A program made the translations under genes and the position numbers. DNA of 64,000 bases, from NCBI GenBank assembly GCA_014799395.1, contig JAAVID010000006.1:2282-66281 (forward strand), given 5' to 3'. Positions 43,179 to 51,441 of this stretch are shown piece after piece (position 1 is the first letter of the stretch; each line of letters starts with the position of its first letter). Under the pieces are notes generated by a model. That model worked only from the letters and a program-made list of their open reading frames with translations, was not told the origin of the DNA and searched no databases. This stretch comes from Oscillospiraceae bacterium. GTDB lineage: Bacteria > Bacillota > Clostridia > Oscillospirales > Ruminococcaceae.

Positions 43179-44172
43179 AGTTTACGGTAACGACCTTTAA
43201 ATTTTTATGCGAACCGTCAAGTTGAAACTTATCTGCGATACCCTCCGTTATCAGAACTTCGGCGTTATCCGTTATCAGTATAACGTCGAAGTTTTTGTTT
43301 TCGCGCCAAAATTCGAGAGCCCTCTCCTCGCCCATTACGAACAACGCCGTTGAGAGCGCGTCGCAGAGCCTGCCCTCGTCGGCGACTATCGTCACGGACA
43401 GCAGACCGTTGTCGGCGGGATAGCCGCTTGACGGGTCGATTATGTGACAGTAGACCTTGCCGTCAGCGGTGAAATAGCGCTCGTAGCTTCCCGAGGTCAC
43501 AACGGCGCAGTCCGAGACCGTCAGCACGCCGATGTTCCCGTCGCCCGCGGGGTCTTTAACGCCGAGCCGCCAGTCGGTGCCGTCGGGTTTTGAGCCCACA
43601 AGCTGAATGTTTCCGCCGAGGTTTATCAAAGCGGAGGTCACGCCGTTTTCGCGCAGTATGCGCTCCGTCTCGTCGCCCGCGTAGCCCTTTGCGACGGCGC
43701 CGAGATCGAGCATCATACCCTCGTCCGTTGAAATGGTGTTTCCGTCAACTTTAACGCGCTCGTGACCGACGTTTTCAAGCAGCGCCGAGATCTCCTCCGG
43801 GGAGGGAACGCGGTATTCGTCCGTTGTGAACCCCCATGCTCTCAATACGGGATAGATCGTCGGGTCGAGAGCGCCGCCCGTCCTATCGGCAATATCAAGC
43901 GCGAACTTGACAAGCTCCGCCGTGTCCTCGCCGACCTCTCCGCGGTTTATCGCGTAAAGCTCGCTGTTTTTGTTTGTTACGGAGAGCTTCAGCTCAAGCT
44001 CGCTGATACGCCGCATAGCTGACTTCACGCCGTCCTCCGCGTTTCCTCCGTAAGCGGTTATGCTCATAAACGTGTCCATTGCGAAAAAGTCTTGGGCGTA
44101 TTCATCGGGAGCGCTTGAACAAGCGGTCAAAAGCAGACAGAGTATAATAAGTAAAAAAATTTTCGTTTTCAT
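43177..44172 (-). CDS. apbE: FAD:protein FMN transferase, lipoprotein
   Basis: 331 aa from the ATG at 44172 (GGAG 6 nt upstream), which puts a clean type II signal peptide at the N-terminus (lipobox LLTAC). The ApbE signatures follow: FFAMDTFMSITAYG, LDPTIYPVLRAWGF, MLDLGAVAKGYAGD and LINLGGNIQL near residue 200. The enzyme attaches FMN to threonines of extracytoplasmic flavoproteins such as Rnf or Nqr subunits; none is in the window. Confidence 0.93.
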   Translation of the reverse strand: MKTKIFLLIILCLLLTACSSAPDEYAQDFFAMDTFMSITAYGGNAEDGVKSAMRRISELELKLSVTNKNSELYAINRGEVGEDTAELVKFALDIADRTGGALDPTIYPVLRAWGFTTDEYRVPSPEEISALLENVGHERVKVDGNTISTDEGMMLDLGAVAKGYAGDETERILRENGVTSALINLGGNIQLVGSKPDGTDWRLGVKDPAGDGNIGVLTVSDCAVVTSGSYERYFTADGKVYCHIIDPSSGYPADNGLLSVTIVADEGRLCDALSTALFVMGEERALEFWRENKNFDVILITDNAEVLITEGIADKFQLDGSHKNLKVVTVN

Positions 44173-44200
44173 TTTATTCTCCAAAAAAAGATTATAATAT

Positions 44201-44229
44201 ATTGTATCACGCGAAAATCGGATTGTCAA
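44201..44229 (-). promoter_or_regulatory. Promoter of apbE
   Basis: On the minus strand TTGACA (44229-44224), 17-bp spacer and TACAAT (44206-44201). Confidence 0.8.
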
Positions 44230-44254
44230 GAATTAAAAAAATTAAATTTACCTA

Positions 44255-44283
44255 TTGACAAATACCCCCGTAGGGTATATAAT
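44255..44283 (+). promoter_or_regulatory. Copper-responsive promoter with CsoR operator
   Basis: TTGACA (44255-44260), 17-bp spacer and TATAAT (44278-44283). The spacer is filled by the palindrome ATACCCCCGTAGGGTAT (44262-44278), the classic CsoR-type operator. Cu(I) binding by CsoR should release it. Confidence 0.92.
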
Positions 44284-44304
44284 ATAAACAAGGGGTGAGC
44301 AAAT

Positions 44305-44607
44305 ATGGAAAACGAATGTCCGCATTGTCAAAAGCATAAGGAACGCTCCGACGGCGAGTATAAAAAGCTGATAAACCGTCTGAACCGCATTTCGGGGCAG
44401 ATAAACGGGATAAAGAAAATGGTGGAAAGCAGCGCGTACTGTACGGATATTCTCGTGCAGGTCGCCGCCGCGAACGCCGCGCTGAATTCTTTCAGCAAGG
44501 AACTGCTCGCGGAGCATATACGGACGTGCGTTGCGGATAATATTAAAAACGGCAACGATGATGTTATCGATGAACTGGTCGTCACTTTGCAAAAGCTAAT
44601 GAAATAA
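44305..44607 (+). CDS. csoR: Copper-sensing repressor CsoR
   Basis: 100 aa, all-helical DUF156 family. The Cu(I) ligands Cys-x(n)-His-x3-Cys are visible in SAYCTDIL and AEHIRTC, and an N-terminal CPHC pair is added. RLNRISGQINGIKKMV is the family hallmark. Controls its own gene and copA through the operator at 44262-44278. The ATG follows AAGGGGTGAG. Confidence 0.93.
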   Translation: MENECPHCQKHKERSDGEYKKLINRLNRISGQINGIKKMVESSAYCTDILVQVAAANAALNSFSKELLAEHIRTCVADNIKNGNDDVIDELVVTLQKLMK

Positions 44608-44616
44608 GGTGTAAAT

Positions 44617-47121
44617 ATGCAGCAATATAATGTTACGGGCATGAGCTGCGCGGCTTGCTCGGCTCGCGTGGAGAAAGCAGTAAACGCCGTTGCGGGAGTG
44701 ACCTCCTGCTCGGTGAGCCTGCTTACAAATTCAATGGGCGTCGAGGGCGGCGAGCCCTCGGAGATAATAAAGGCGGTCACGGCGGCGGGCTACGGCGCAA
44801 GCCTTAAAGGCGCGGAAAAGCAGTCGGGCGAGGACGAGCTTGCCGACAAGGAAACGCCGAAAATGAAAAAGCGGCTGTTCTGGTCGTTGGGCTTTCTGGT
44901 AGTGCTGATGTACATTTCAATGGGCGGAATGATGTGGGGCTGGTGGCTTCCGCCGTTCCTCGCGAACGACCATTTGGCAATGGCTCTGGCACAATTACTG
45001 CTGACGGGGATAATTATGGTGATAAACCAGAAATTCTTTGTAAGCGGATTTAAGGGAATGATCCACCGCGCACCGAATATGGATACGCTCGTGGCGCTGG
45101 GCGCGGCGGCGGCTTTTGGCTACTCGGTGTACGCGATGTTCGTGATGAGCGCCGCGCAGTCGGTCGGCGATCACGAAACTGTTATGAAGTATATGCACGA
45201 GCTGTATTTCGAGAGCGCGGGAATGATCTTAACGCTGATAACGCTCGGCAAGCTGTTGGAGGCGCACTCCAAGGGCAAGACCACAAACGCGCTGAAAAGC
45301 CTTATGAAGCTCGCGCCGAAAACCGCGGTGCTGATAAGGGACGGCGCGGAAGTCACCGTTCCCGTTGAGCAGGTGAAGATCGGGGACATTTTCGCGGTCA
45401 AGGTCGGCGAGAGCATACCCGTGGACGGCGTTATCATCGAGGGCGAAACGGCGATAAACGAGAGCGCGCTCACGGGCGAGAGCATACCCGTTGACAAGAT
45501 AGTCGGCGACGAGGTCTCGGCGGCTACGATAAATCAATCGGGCTATATCCGCTGTAAAGCAAGGCGCGTCGGCGAGGACACCTCGCTGTCGCAGATAATC
45601 AAAATGGTGAGCGACGCGGCGGCAACAAAAGCGCCTATCGCCAAGATCGCCGATAAGGTCTCGGGCGTGTTCGTTCCCGCGGTCATCTGTATCGCGCTTG
45701 TGACTATCGCGGTATGGCTTCTTACGGGCAACGGCGCGGGGTACGCGCTGGAGCGCGGCATCTCGGTGCTGGTTATTTCCTGTCCGTGCGCACTCGGACT
45801 TGCGACTCCCGTCGCGATAATGGTCGGCAACGGTATCGGAGCGAAAAACGGCATACTGTTCAAGACCGCCGTTTCGCTTGAGGAAACGGGCAAGACAGAG
45901 ATAGTCGTTCTTGACAAAACGGGCACGATAACGAGCGGCGATCCTACGGTCTACGACGTTATTCCCATCGGAGTAACCGAGGAGGAATTGCTGAAAAGCG
46001 CGTTCTCGATAGAACTGCGCAGCGAGCACCCGCTGGCAAAGGCGATAATTTCTTACGGTCGGTCGTTCAATTTTGAGATACAAGAGCCGAGTTCGTTCCA
46101 GGTTCTGCGCGGAAACGGCGTTTCGGCGGTGCTGAACGGCCGGCAGTATATCGCGGGAAATCTCCGTCTTTGCGAGACCTACTGCGACATTTCGCGCGAG
46201 ATACGCGAGACCGCCGAGCGGCTCTCCGACGAGGGCAAAACGCCGCTGTTCTTCTGCCGCGACCAAATGCTTATCGGCATAATCGCCGTCGCGGACGCGG
46301 TAAAGCAGGACAGCCCCGAGGCCATCGCGCAGCTTAAAAATATGGGCATACGCACGGTAATGCTCACGGGCGACAATCAGCGCACCGCCGAGGCGGTAGG
46401 ACGTATCGCGGGCGTTGACGAGGTCATAGCGGGCGTTCTCCCGGGAGGCAAGGAGGACGTGATCAAGGCGCTGAAACGTCAGGGCAAGACGGCAATGGTC
46501 GGCGACGGTATCAACGACGCGCCCGCGCTCACCCGTGCGGACATCGGTATCGCGATCGGCGCGGGCTCGGATATTGCCCTTGACGCGGCGGACGTTGTGC
46601 TGATGAAGTCGCGGCTGTCGGACGTTCCCGCGGCGATACGGCTTTCAAGAAGCACGCTGCTCAACATCAAGGAAAATCTGTTCTGGGCGTTTATTTACAA
46701 CGTTATCGGCATACCGCTCGCGGCGGGCGTGTGGATACCGCTGTTCGGCTGGAGATTGAACCCGATGTTCGGCGCGGCGGCAATGAGCTTATCGAGCTTC
46801 TGCGTCGTGACTAACGCGTTAAGACTGAATTTCACAAAAATTTACAGCGCAAAGCACGACCGCAAATTAAAAGCTAAAAAAAGCGGAAAACCGCTTAATA
46901 ATAAGGAGGATATTACTATGGAAGTTACTATGAAGATCGAGGGTATGATGTGCGGTCACTGCGAGGCAACCGTTAAAAAGGCGCTCGAGGAGCTGCCCAC
47001 CGTTGAAAGCGCCGAGGTTTCGCACGAAAAGGGCACGGCGGTCGTAAAGCTGAACGCCGAGACCGATTTCGCGGTGCTTAAAAAGGCTGTCGAGGATAAG
47101 GAGTACAAGGTCATTGCGTAA
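44617..47121 (+). CDS. copA: Copper-exporting P-type ATPase with CopZ domain fused at the end
   Basis: 834 aa. N-terminal HMA domain (MSCAACSARVEKAV), eight membrane segments, phosphatase TGES, Cu-translocating CPC in SCPCALGLATP (about 390), phosphorylation site DKTGT (about 432) and GDGINDAPALTRADIG (about 628). About residue 767 the frame runs without a stop into a second complete HMA domain equivalent to the copper chaperone CopZ. A strong ribosome-binding site and ATG lie at that junction. P1B-ATPases rarely carry a C-terminal HMA. It exports Cu(I) from the cytoplasm. Confidence 0.92.
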   Translation: MQQYNVTGMSCAACSARVEKAVNAVAGVTSCSVSLLTNSMGVEGGEPSEIIKAVTAAGYGASLKGAEKQSGEDELADKETPKMKKRLFWSLGFLVVLMYISMGGMMWGWWLPPFLANDHLAMALAQLLLTGIIMVINQKFFVSGFKGMIHRAPNMDTLVALGAAAAFGYSVYAMFVMSAAQSVGDHETVMKYMHELYFESAGMILTLITLGKLLEAHSKGKTTNALKSLMKLAPKTAVLIRDGAEVTVPVEQVKIGDIFAVKVGESIPVDGVIIEGETAINESALTGESIPVDKIVGDEVSAATINQSGYIRCKARRVGEDTSLSQIIKMVSDAAATKAPIAKIADKVSGVFVPAVICIALVTIAVWLLTGNGAGYALERGISVLVISCPCALGLATPVAIMVGNGIGAKNGILFKTAVSLEETGKTEIVVLDKTGTITSGDPTVYDVIPIGVTEEELLKSAFSIELRSEHPLAKAIISYGRSFNFEIQEPSSFQVLRGNGVSAVLNGRQYIAGNLRLCETYCDISREIRETAERLSDEGKTPLFFCRDQMLIGIIAVADAVKQDSPEAIAQLKNMGIRTVMLTGDNQRTAEAVGRIAGVDEVIAGVLPGGKEDVIKALKRQGKTAMVGDGINDAPALTRADIGIAIGAGSDIALDAADVVLMKSRLSDVPAAIRLSRSTLLNIKENLFWAFIYNVIGIPLAAGVWIPLFGWRLNPMFGAAAMSLSSFCVVTNALRLNFTKIYSAKHDRKLKAKKSGKPLNNKEDITMEVTMKIEGMMCGHCEATVKKALEELPTVESAEVSHEKGTAVVKLNAETDFAVLKKAVEDKEYKVIA
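46918..47121 (+). CDS. copZ: Copper chaperone CopZ, internal in-frame start in copA
   Basis: 67 aa, normal CopZ length. MKIEGMMCGHCEATVKKAL holds the MxCxxC copper site. AAGGAGG at 46903-46909 is exactly 8 nt before the ATG at 46918, better than the copA site. No stop codon separates it from copA, so the domain could be made both alone and as the tail of CopA. Confidence 0.8.
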   Translation: MEVTMKIEGMMCGHCEATVKKALEELPTVESAEVSHEKGTAVVKLNAETDFAVLKKAVEDKEYKVIA

Positions 47122-47135
47122 CATCGCGTAAGCAA

Positions 47136-47166
47136 AAGGCTTGGGGCAGACACCCTAAGCCTTTTT
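47136..47166 (+). terminator. Terminator of the csoR-copA-copZ operon
   Basis: AAGGCTT-GGG pairs with CCC-AAGCCTT, followed by TTTTT. Confidence 0.8.
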
Positions 47167-47190
47167 ACGTTATCAACAGATAAAAAAATC

Positions 47191-47222
47191 CGCTCCCGGA
47201 ACATCTCCGGGAGCGAAATTTT
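47191..47222 (-). terminator. Terminator of the Na/Pi symporter gene
   Basis: Perfect 10-bp stem CGCTCCCGGA/TCCGGGAGCG (47191-47200 with 47206-47215); T-run on the minus strand. Confidence 0.82.
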
Positions 47223-48980
47223 TTATTCCGGCAGCATATACTTCGCCTTGTACAGATTAAACTCGTTCATAAACTCGGACTTGTCCAGACGTTTCAGCTC
47301 GTTCATATACTCGTGAGTGTCCATACTGTTTTCCTTGATCTGGATAAGGCAGACCGCGATATTTGAGCAGTGGTCGGAAACGCGCTCCAGATTCGTCAGC
47401 AGGTCTTGCAGGATAAAGCCGAGCTCGATGGTACACACGCCGTCGCGCAGGCGCTTGACGTGGCGGTTTTTCATCTCGGTGCGCAGACCGTCGATAACGT
47501 CCTCAAGCGGCTCGACTTCCTTTGCGCGTACAGCGTCAAAGGAAATAAACGAGTTTATCGACATCTCCAGTATCTCCGTGACCGCCTTTATCATAATGCC
47601 GACTTCCTCCTCGGCGGCGGGCGAAAAGCGGACTTTTTTGGTGTGCATTTCCTCGGCGGCTTCCATAATGTTTACCGCATGGTCGGAAATTCGCTCCAGA
47701 TCGCCGATAGTGTGCAAAAGATTTGACACTACCTGACTGTCGCTTACCGACAAGTCCTTTGAGGATATTTTGAGGATATACGAGCCGATGTTGTCCTCGT
47801 AAATATCTATCGTGTCCTCGTTGTCTATGACCGCCTGGGCGATCTCCTTGTCGTATTTCGTCACCAGTCCGAGCGACATAAACAGCGTTTTCTTCGTGAG
47901 CTTCGCCATTTTGAACGCAACGTTCTTGCACTGCTCGATAGCGACGGAGGGCGTGTTGAGGAAACGCTTGTCCAGCAGCGGAACTTCGCTGTCCTCGTCG
48001 CCGGGCTTATCGCGTATGGTAAGGCACGCGAGCTTTTCGAGCTGTTTGGTGAACGGCAGGAACAGCAATGTCGCCAGCACGTTGAACGAGGTATGGATGA
48101 CCGCGATGCCCGTAGACTCAAGCTGCTGATCCATAAACGAAAAGTCGATAAGCGCGTTCACAAGATAAAACAGCGACAGGAACACCACCGTACCGATTAT
48201 GTTGAAGTACAGGTGAACGATAGCCACGCGCTTTGCGGACTTGTTCGCGCCGATAGCCGAGATAAGCGCCGTAACGCACGAGCCGATGTTCTGACCGAGA
48301 ATTATGGGCAGAGCTATCTGATAGGTTATCATACCCGTCTCGCGCGCAAGGGTCTGCAAAATACCGATAGACACGGACGACGACTGCAATACCGCCGTAA
48401 GCAGAGCGCCGACGAGCACGCCGAGGAACGGGTTGGTAAACATTACCATAAACCGCTGAAAAGCCTCGTTGTCCTTTAAACCCTCTGCCGCGCTCGACAT
48501 CATATTCATACCGAACATCAGAAGCGAAAAACCGAGCAGTATCGTACCGAAAGTTTTCTTTCTGTCCGATTTCGTGAACATTATCAAAACAACGCCGATT
48601 ATTGCAAGCACGGGAGTGAAAAAGTCGGGAGTAAAAACGATCATTATGCCGCTGCCCTTTAGACCCGAAAGGCTGAGTATCCAGCCCGTTGCGGTTGTAC
48701 CGATATTCGCGCCCATAATAACGCCGATAGCCTGCGACAGCTTCATTATGCCCGAGTTTACAAAGCCGACCAGCATAACGGTCGTCGCCGCCGAGGACTG
48801 TATAAGCGCCGTAACGCCCGCGCCGAGAGCCACGCCCTTAATGGGGTTCGAGGTCATCTTCTCGAGCCAGTGTTCGAGCTTGCCGCCCGCGAATTTCTCC
48901 AAAGCCGCGGACAGCGTGTGCATTCCGAACATAAACACGGCAAGTCCGCCAAGCATTGCCAAAAGATCCTGAACAGTCAT
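47223..48980 (-). CDS. Na/Pi cotransporter family protein with PhoU domain
   Basis: 585 aa. Two inverted repeats of the NptA/PNaS family carry the QSSAATT (about residue 60) and QSSSVSIG (about 199) motifs that form the substrate site. After about residue 335 a PhoU-like helical domain follows (NLLHTIGDLERISDHAVNI and LTNLERVSDHCSNI). It probably takes up phosphate with sodium. Monocistronic. Confidence 0.92.
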   Translation of the reverse strand: MTVQDLLAMLGGLAVFMFGMHTLSAALEKFAGGKLEHWLEKMTSNPIKGVALGAGVTALIQSSAATTVMLVGFVNSGIMKLSQAIGVIMGANIGTTATGWILSLSGLKGSGIMIVFTPDFFTPVLAIIGVVLIMFTKSDRKKTFGTILLGFSLLMFGMNMMSSAAEGLKDNEAFQRFMVMFTNPFLGVLVGALLTAVLQSSSVSIGILQTLARETGMITYQIALPIILGQNIGSCVTALISAIGANKSAKRVAIVHLYFNIIGTVVFLSLFYLVNALIDFSFMDQQLESTGIAVIHTSFNVLATLLFLPFTKQLEKLACLTIRDKPGDEDSEVPLLDKRFLNTPSVAIEQCKNVAFKMAKLTKKTLFMSLGLVTKYDKEIAQAVIDNEDTIDIYEDNIGSYILKISSKDLSVSDSQVVSNLLHTIGDLERISDHAVNIMEAAEEMHTKKVRFSPAAEEEVGIMIKAVTEILEMSINSFISFDAVRAKEVEPLEDVIDGLRTEMKNRHVKRLRDGVCTIELGFILQDLLTNLERVSDHCSNIAVCLIQIKENSMDTHEYMNELKRLDKSEFMNEFNLYKAKYMLPE

Positions 48981-49113
48981 ATCAAAACTCCTGTTGTATT
49001 CGGCGATCTTTCTTTATCGCCGTTCCGTCAAAAAATTTCCTTATATAATCATTATACAGGATTTTTTCGGAATTGTATAGGGGTTTTTTCGGATTTTCAA
49101 GATTTTTTCATAG

Positions 49114-49374
49114 TTAATCGTTTACATTTTCCGAACGCGGGTAAGGGTCGGGAATATCGGTCAGTCCAAGCAGAAAGTCCGCGCTTACATTGTACAGCTT
49201 TGCAAGCGTGATGATATGCCTTACGGGTATCTCTTGGTAGTATTTGGAATTTTCGCTTTCATATCTGGTAACTTGACCTTTTGAGGAATTTAGTATTTCG
49301 GCAATGTTTTCTTGAGTGTATCCCTGCTGTATACGCATATATTTCAAAATAAGCGGAATAGAAGTTATTTTCAT
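49114..49374 (-). CDS. XRE-family transcriptional regulator
   Basis: 86 aa from the ATG at 49374 (GGGAGG 7 nt upstream); the open frame upstream is the GC-rich repeat. Helix-turn-helix IRIQQGYTQENIAEILNSSKGQVTRYES at about residues 12-40. Palindromes of the form TATCTTATAAGATA lie at its start and in front of the divergent gene, so it probably represses both. Confidence 0.82.
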   Translation of the reverse strand: MKITSIPLILKYMRIQQGYTQENIAEILNSSKGQVTRYESENSKYYQEIPVRHIITLAKLYNVSADFLLGLTDIPDPYPRSENVND

Positions 49375-49395
49375 AATATGTCCTCCCAAGCAAAA

Positions 49396-49568
49396 GTATC
49401 TTATAAGATACAATTTGTAAAAAAAGGTCCGAAAATAGGGTTTCCAAAGGGGCGAAGCCCCTTTGGCGGGAGGTTGGGGGCGGAGCCCCCGCACCCAACC
49501 CCACCCTCTCAGAGGGTTTTTATACAAGTTGGTATCTTATAAGATAATAATACATCTTATGAGATATG
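49396..49568. promoter_or_regulatory. Three palindromic operators for the XRE regulator
   Basis: Site 1 GTATCTTATAAGATAC (49396-49411, perfect), site 2 TATCTTATAAGATA (49533-49546, perfect) and site 3 CATCTTATGAGATATG (49553-49568, one mismatch). Sites 2 and 3 have centres 20 bp apart and end just upstream of the -35 box at 49570. Binding at all three would let the regulator control both divergent genes. Confidence 0.7.
49441..49520. repeat. GC-rich REP-like hairpin pair
   Basis: CCAAAGGGGC-GAA-GCCCCTTTGG and GGGGGC-GGA-GCCCCC in tandem, followed by CCCTCT-CAG-AGGG. The sequence is far richer in GC than its flanks and lies between operator sites 1 and 2. Confidence 0.65.
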
Positions 49569-49569
49569 C

Positions 49570-49598
49570 TTGACAATTATAAAATATGAGAGTATAAT
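49570..49598 (+). promoter_or_regulatory. Promoter of the 97-aa gene
   Basis: TTGACA (49570-49575), 17-bp spacer and TATAAT (49593-49598), directly after operator sites 2 and 3. Confidence 0.8.
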
Positions 49599-49668
49599 AT
49601 TAAATATAAATGTGTTTTATCTTTTTTGATATTTTAATCACATAAAAGAGAATAAACGGAGGTAAAAT

Positions 49669-49962
49669 ATGGACTTTGATACGATCAGCTTATACATCAG
49701 ATATGCAAACAGCATAAAGGAAATGCAGTTAAAGCTCGACAAAAGCCTTTGCGATATGACCGCAAAGGCTTCATTGCAGGATGACAGCGCCGTATTCAAT
49801 AGGTGGGCGGCGCTGCTTTTTCTGCGGCTCGACGAACTTGACAAAAGGCTTTCCGACGAGCTGCGGCGCTATGTAAACGAAAAACTGAACGAGGGCGCGG
49901 AGGAATACCGAGCCGCGCTCGCGATATTTTCCGCGGAAGATATAAGGGACATTATGATTTAA
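49669..49962 (+). CDS. Hypothetical helical protein under XRE control
   Basis: 97 aa with no signal peptide or membrane segment; the sequence (YIRYANSIKEMQLKLDKSL, LRLDELDKRLSDELRRYVNEKL) predicts long amphipathic helices. GGAGG 6 nt before the ATG. It is divergent from the XRE gene, with the operators in between. Family not recognised. Confidence 0.65.
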   Translation: MDFDTISLYIRYANSIKEMQLKLDKSLCDMTAKASLQDDSAVFNRWAALLFLRLDELDKRLSDELRRYVNEKLNEGAEEYRAALAIFSAEDIRDIMI

Positions 49963-50049
49963 GAGGATATTATATCCTAAAAAAATTACCGCAAACTGTG
50001 GAAATTCAACAAAAATTCTCTAAAATGATATAAATGTTTGTGAAAATCG

Positions 50050-50078
50050 TGGACATTTCCGAAATAATATGCTATAAT
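50050..50078 (+). promoter_or_regulatory. Promoter of the cytidylate-kinase-like gene
   Basis: TGGACA (50050-50055), 17-bp spacer and TATAAT (50073-50078). Confidence 0.75.
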
Positions 50079-50117
50079 AACAATAGAAAAACGGGAAAAG
50101 GATACGACGCTCTAATG

Positions 50118-50150
50118 GCGTTTTTCCCCGCCTTCGGCGGGGAAAAACGC
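50118..50150 (+). promoter_or_regulatory. Stable hairpin in the 5' leader
   Basis: A perfect 15-bp stem (50118-50132 with 50136-50150) closes a TTC loop about 35 nt after the predicted start of transcription. Nearly the same sequence is found at 5265-5297 in another leader. No T-run follows. Confidence 0.55.
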
Positions 50151-50203
50151 ATAAAATAAAGCTATCTGCTTCCTAAAACCCCGACGAAAGCGAGGCGGTA
50201 TTT

Positions 50204-50803
50204 ATGACTAATAAGGTTATCACAATAACAAGGCAGTACGGCAGCGGCGGACGCGAGATAGGTCAGACGCTCGCGGAACAGCTCGGTATCGAGTTCTACG
50301 ACAACAAGCTGCTCGACGTTGCGGCAGGAGACAGCGGTATTCACAAATCGCATTTCGAGGAGAACGACGAGAAGCGCTCCAACAGCTTCCTCTATCTGCT
50401 CTCGACGACCTACGGTCAGGGCGGCGTTCCGTTTGACGACGCGCTGTTCTTCGCGCAGCTCAACGCCATTCAGAAGTTAGCGTCGGATCATTCCTGCGTT
50501 ATCATCGGGCGCTGCGCCGATTACGCGCTCCGCGACTTCTCGGGCGTTGTCAACATCTTCATAAGCGCGCCGCTCGAAGTGCGGATAAAGCGCGCCATAG
50601 AGGTCTACGGCATAGGCGAAAAGCACGCCGCCGACTATGTAAAGCGCATAGACAAACAGCGTACCTCGTATTACAATTACTACACCGACAAGCGCTGGGG
50701 AACTCCCCAGAATTATCATCTCTGTCTCGACAGCTCCGCGCTCGGCATTGAGGGCTCGGTGGTATTGTTAAGGCAGTTTCTCGATGATTTTTATAACAGA
50801 TGA
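50204..50803 (+). CDS. Cytidylate-kinase-like family protein
   Basis: 199 aa. It begins VITITRQYGSGGREIGQTLAEQLG, where the P-loop is a modified GSGGREIG, and has IIGRCADYAL and FISAPLEVRIKRA in the expected places. This family (AAA_26-like) is widespread in clostridia and its substrate is not established; it is shorter than and distinct from true Cmk. The start codon lies 54 bp after the leader hairpin; the ribosome-binding site is weak (GCGAGGCGG). Confidence 0.85.
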   Translation: MTNKVITITRQYGSGGREIGQTLAEQLGIEFYDNKLLDVAAGDSGIHKSHFEENDEKRSNSFLYLLSTTYGQGGVPFDDALFFAQLNAIQKLASDHSCVIIGRCADYALRDFSGVVNIFISAPLEVRIKRAIEVYGIGEKHAADYVKRIDKQRTSYYNYYTDKRWGTPQNYHLCLDSSALGIEGSVVLLRQFLDDFYNR

Positions 50804-50808
50804 ATTCA

Positions 50809-50834
50809 AACCGCAGACTTCAGGGTCTGCGGTT
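50809..50834. terminator. Bidirectional terminator between kinase-like and yoeB genes
   Basis: Perfect 10-bp stem AACCGCAGAC/GTCTGCGGTT with T-rich ends for both strands. Confidence 0.8.
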
Positions 50835-50839
50835 TTGGT

Positions 50840-51097
50840 TTATTTGTAGTGACCTCTGCACTGGGCGCTCTCAATTTTGCCGTCCTTTATTCTGTATACA
50901 AGCCTGTTTTCTTCGTCAATTCTTACCGAACACCAGAAACCGTCTTTGTGCTTTAAGACCTCCGCTTTTCCGATACGCGCTTCATCTCCGCGTTCAAGGG
51001 ATTTGATAAGCAGATTTATTCTTTTGAGAGTTTTCTTGTCTTGGGTAAGCCAATACATATAATCTTCCCAGGCTTTGTCATACCATATTTTAGTCAT
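50840..51097 (-). CDS. yoeB: YoeB/Txe toxin endoribonuclease
   Basis: 85 aa, the usual YoeB length, from the ATG at 51097 (GAGGT upstream). TKIWYDKAWEDYMYWLTQDKKTLKRINLLIK and the ending IESAQCRGHYK contain the catalytic Glu, Arg and terminal His-Tyr of the family. It cuts mRNA in the ribosome when free of its antitoxin. The start codon overlaps the antitoxin stop by 8 bp. Confidence 0.92.
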   Translation of the reverse strand: MTKIWYDKAWEDYMYWLTQDKKTLKRINLLIKSLERGDEARIGKAEVLKHKDGFWCSVRIDEENRLVYRIKDGKIESAQCRGHYK

Positions 51098-51353
51098 CGT
51101 CAACCTCAATCAGTTCGTGTTCGCTTCCCTCGCCGTTGTCCAAAGCGTCAAACGCTTCGCGAAGCCGCTTTTGATTTTCCTCGGAGTAGAACGGGTCAAC
51201 GGAGACCTCAAATGGAATACGCCGTTCTCTTACCATTTTCTTGGCAAAAATTGTAAGTGCGGTCGTCATATTTAATCCAAGCTCTTTGCAGGTCTCTTCC
51301 ATATCACGCTTTAAATCGGAATCCATTCTGAAATTAACGTTTGTCAGCGCCAT
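51090..51353 (-). CDS. RelB/DinJ-type antitoxin
   Basis: 87 aa from the ATG at 51353 (GAGGTG upstream). Ribbon-helix-helix N-terminus (ALTNVNFRMDSDLKRDMEETCKELGLNMTTALTIF) and an acidic C-terminus that should wrap YoeB. YoeB toxins normally pair with YefM/Phd, so the RelB/DinJ partner is a mixed pairing, known in some Firmicutes. Confidence 0.9.
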   Translation of the reverse strand: MALTNVNFRMDSDLKRDMEETCKELGLNMTTALTIFAKKMVRERRIPFEVSVDPFYSEENQKRLREAFDALDNGEGSEHELIEVDDD

Positions 51354-51374
51354 AACATCACCTCTTTCATTACA

Positions 51375-51403
51375 ATTATAGCACAACGTAAAGATAAAGT
51401 CAA
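51375..51403 (-). promoter_or_regulatory. Promoter of the RelB/YoeB operon
   Basis: On the minus strand TTGACT (51403-51398), 17-bp spacer and TATAAT (51380-51375). Confidence 0.82.
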
Positions 51404-51415
51404 TACAATAAAGAA

Positions 51416-51441
51416 AAAACGGAGAAAAATCTCCGTTTTTT
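51416..51441 (-). terminator. Terminator of the alarmone synthetase gene
   Basis: ACGGAGA/TCTCCGT stem with AAAA flanks giving a T-run on the minus strand. Confidence 0.75.

Noticed and set aside
46850-46920. Treating copA and copZ as two separate genes with a stop between
   Set aside because: No stop codon exists in the copA frame before copZ; they are listed as an overlapping in-frame pair instead.
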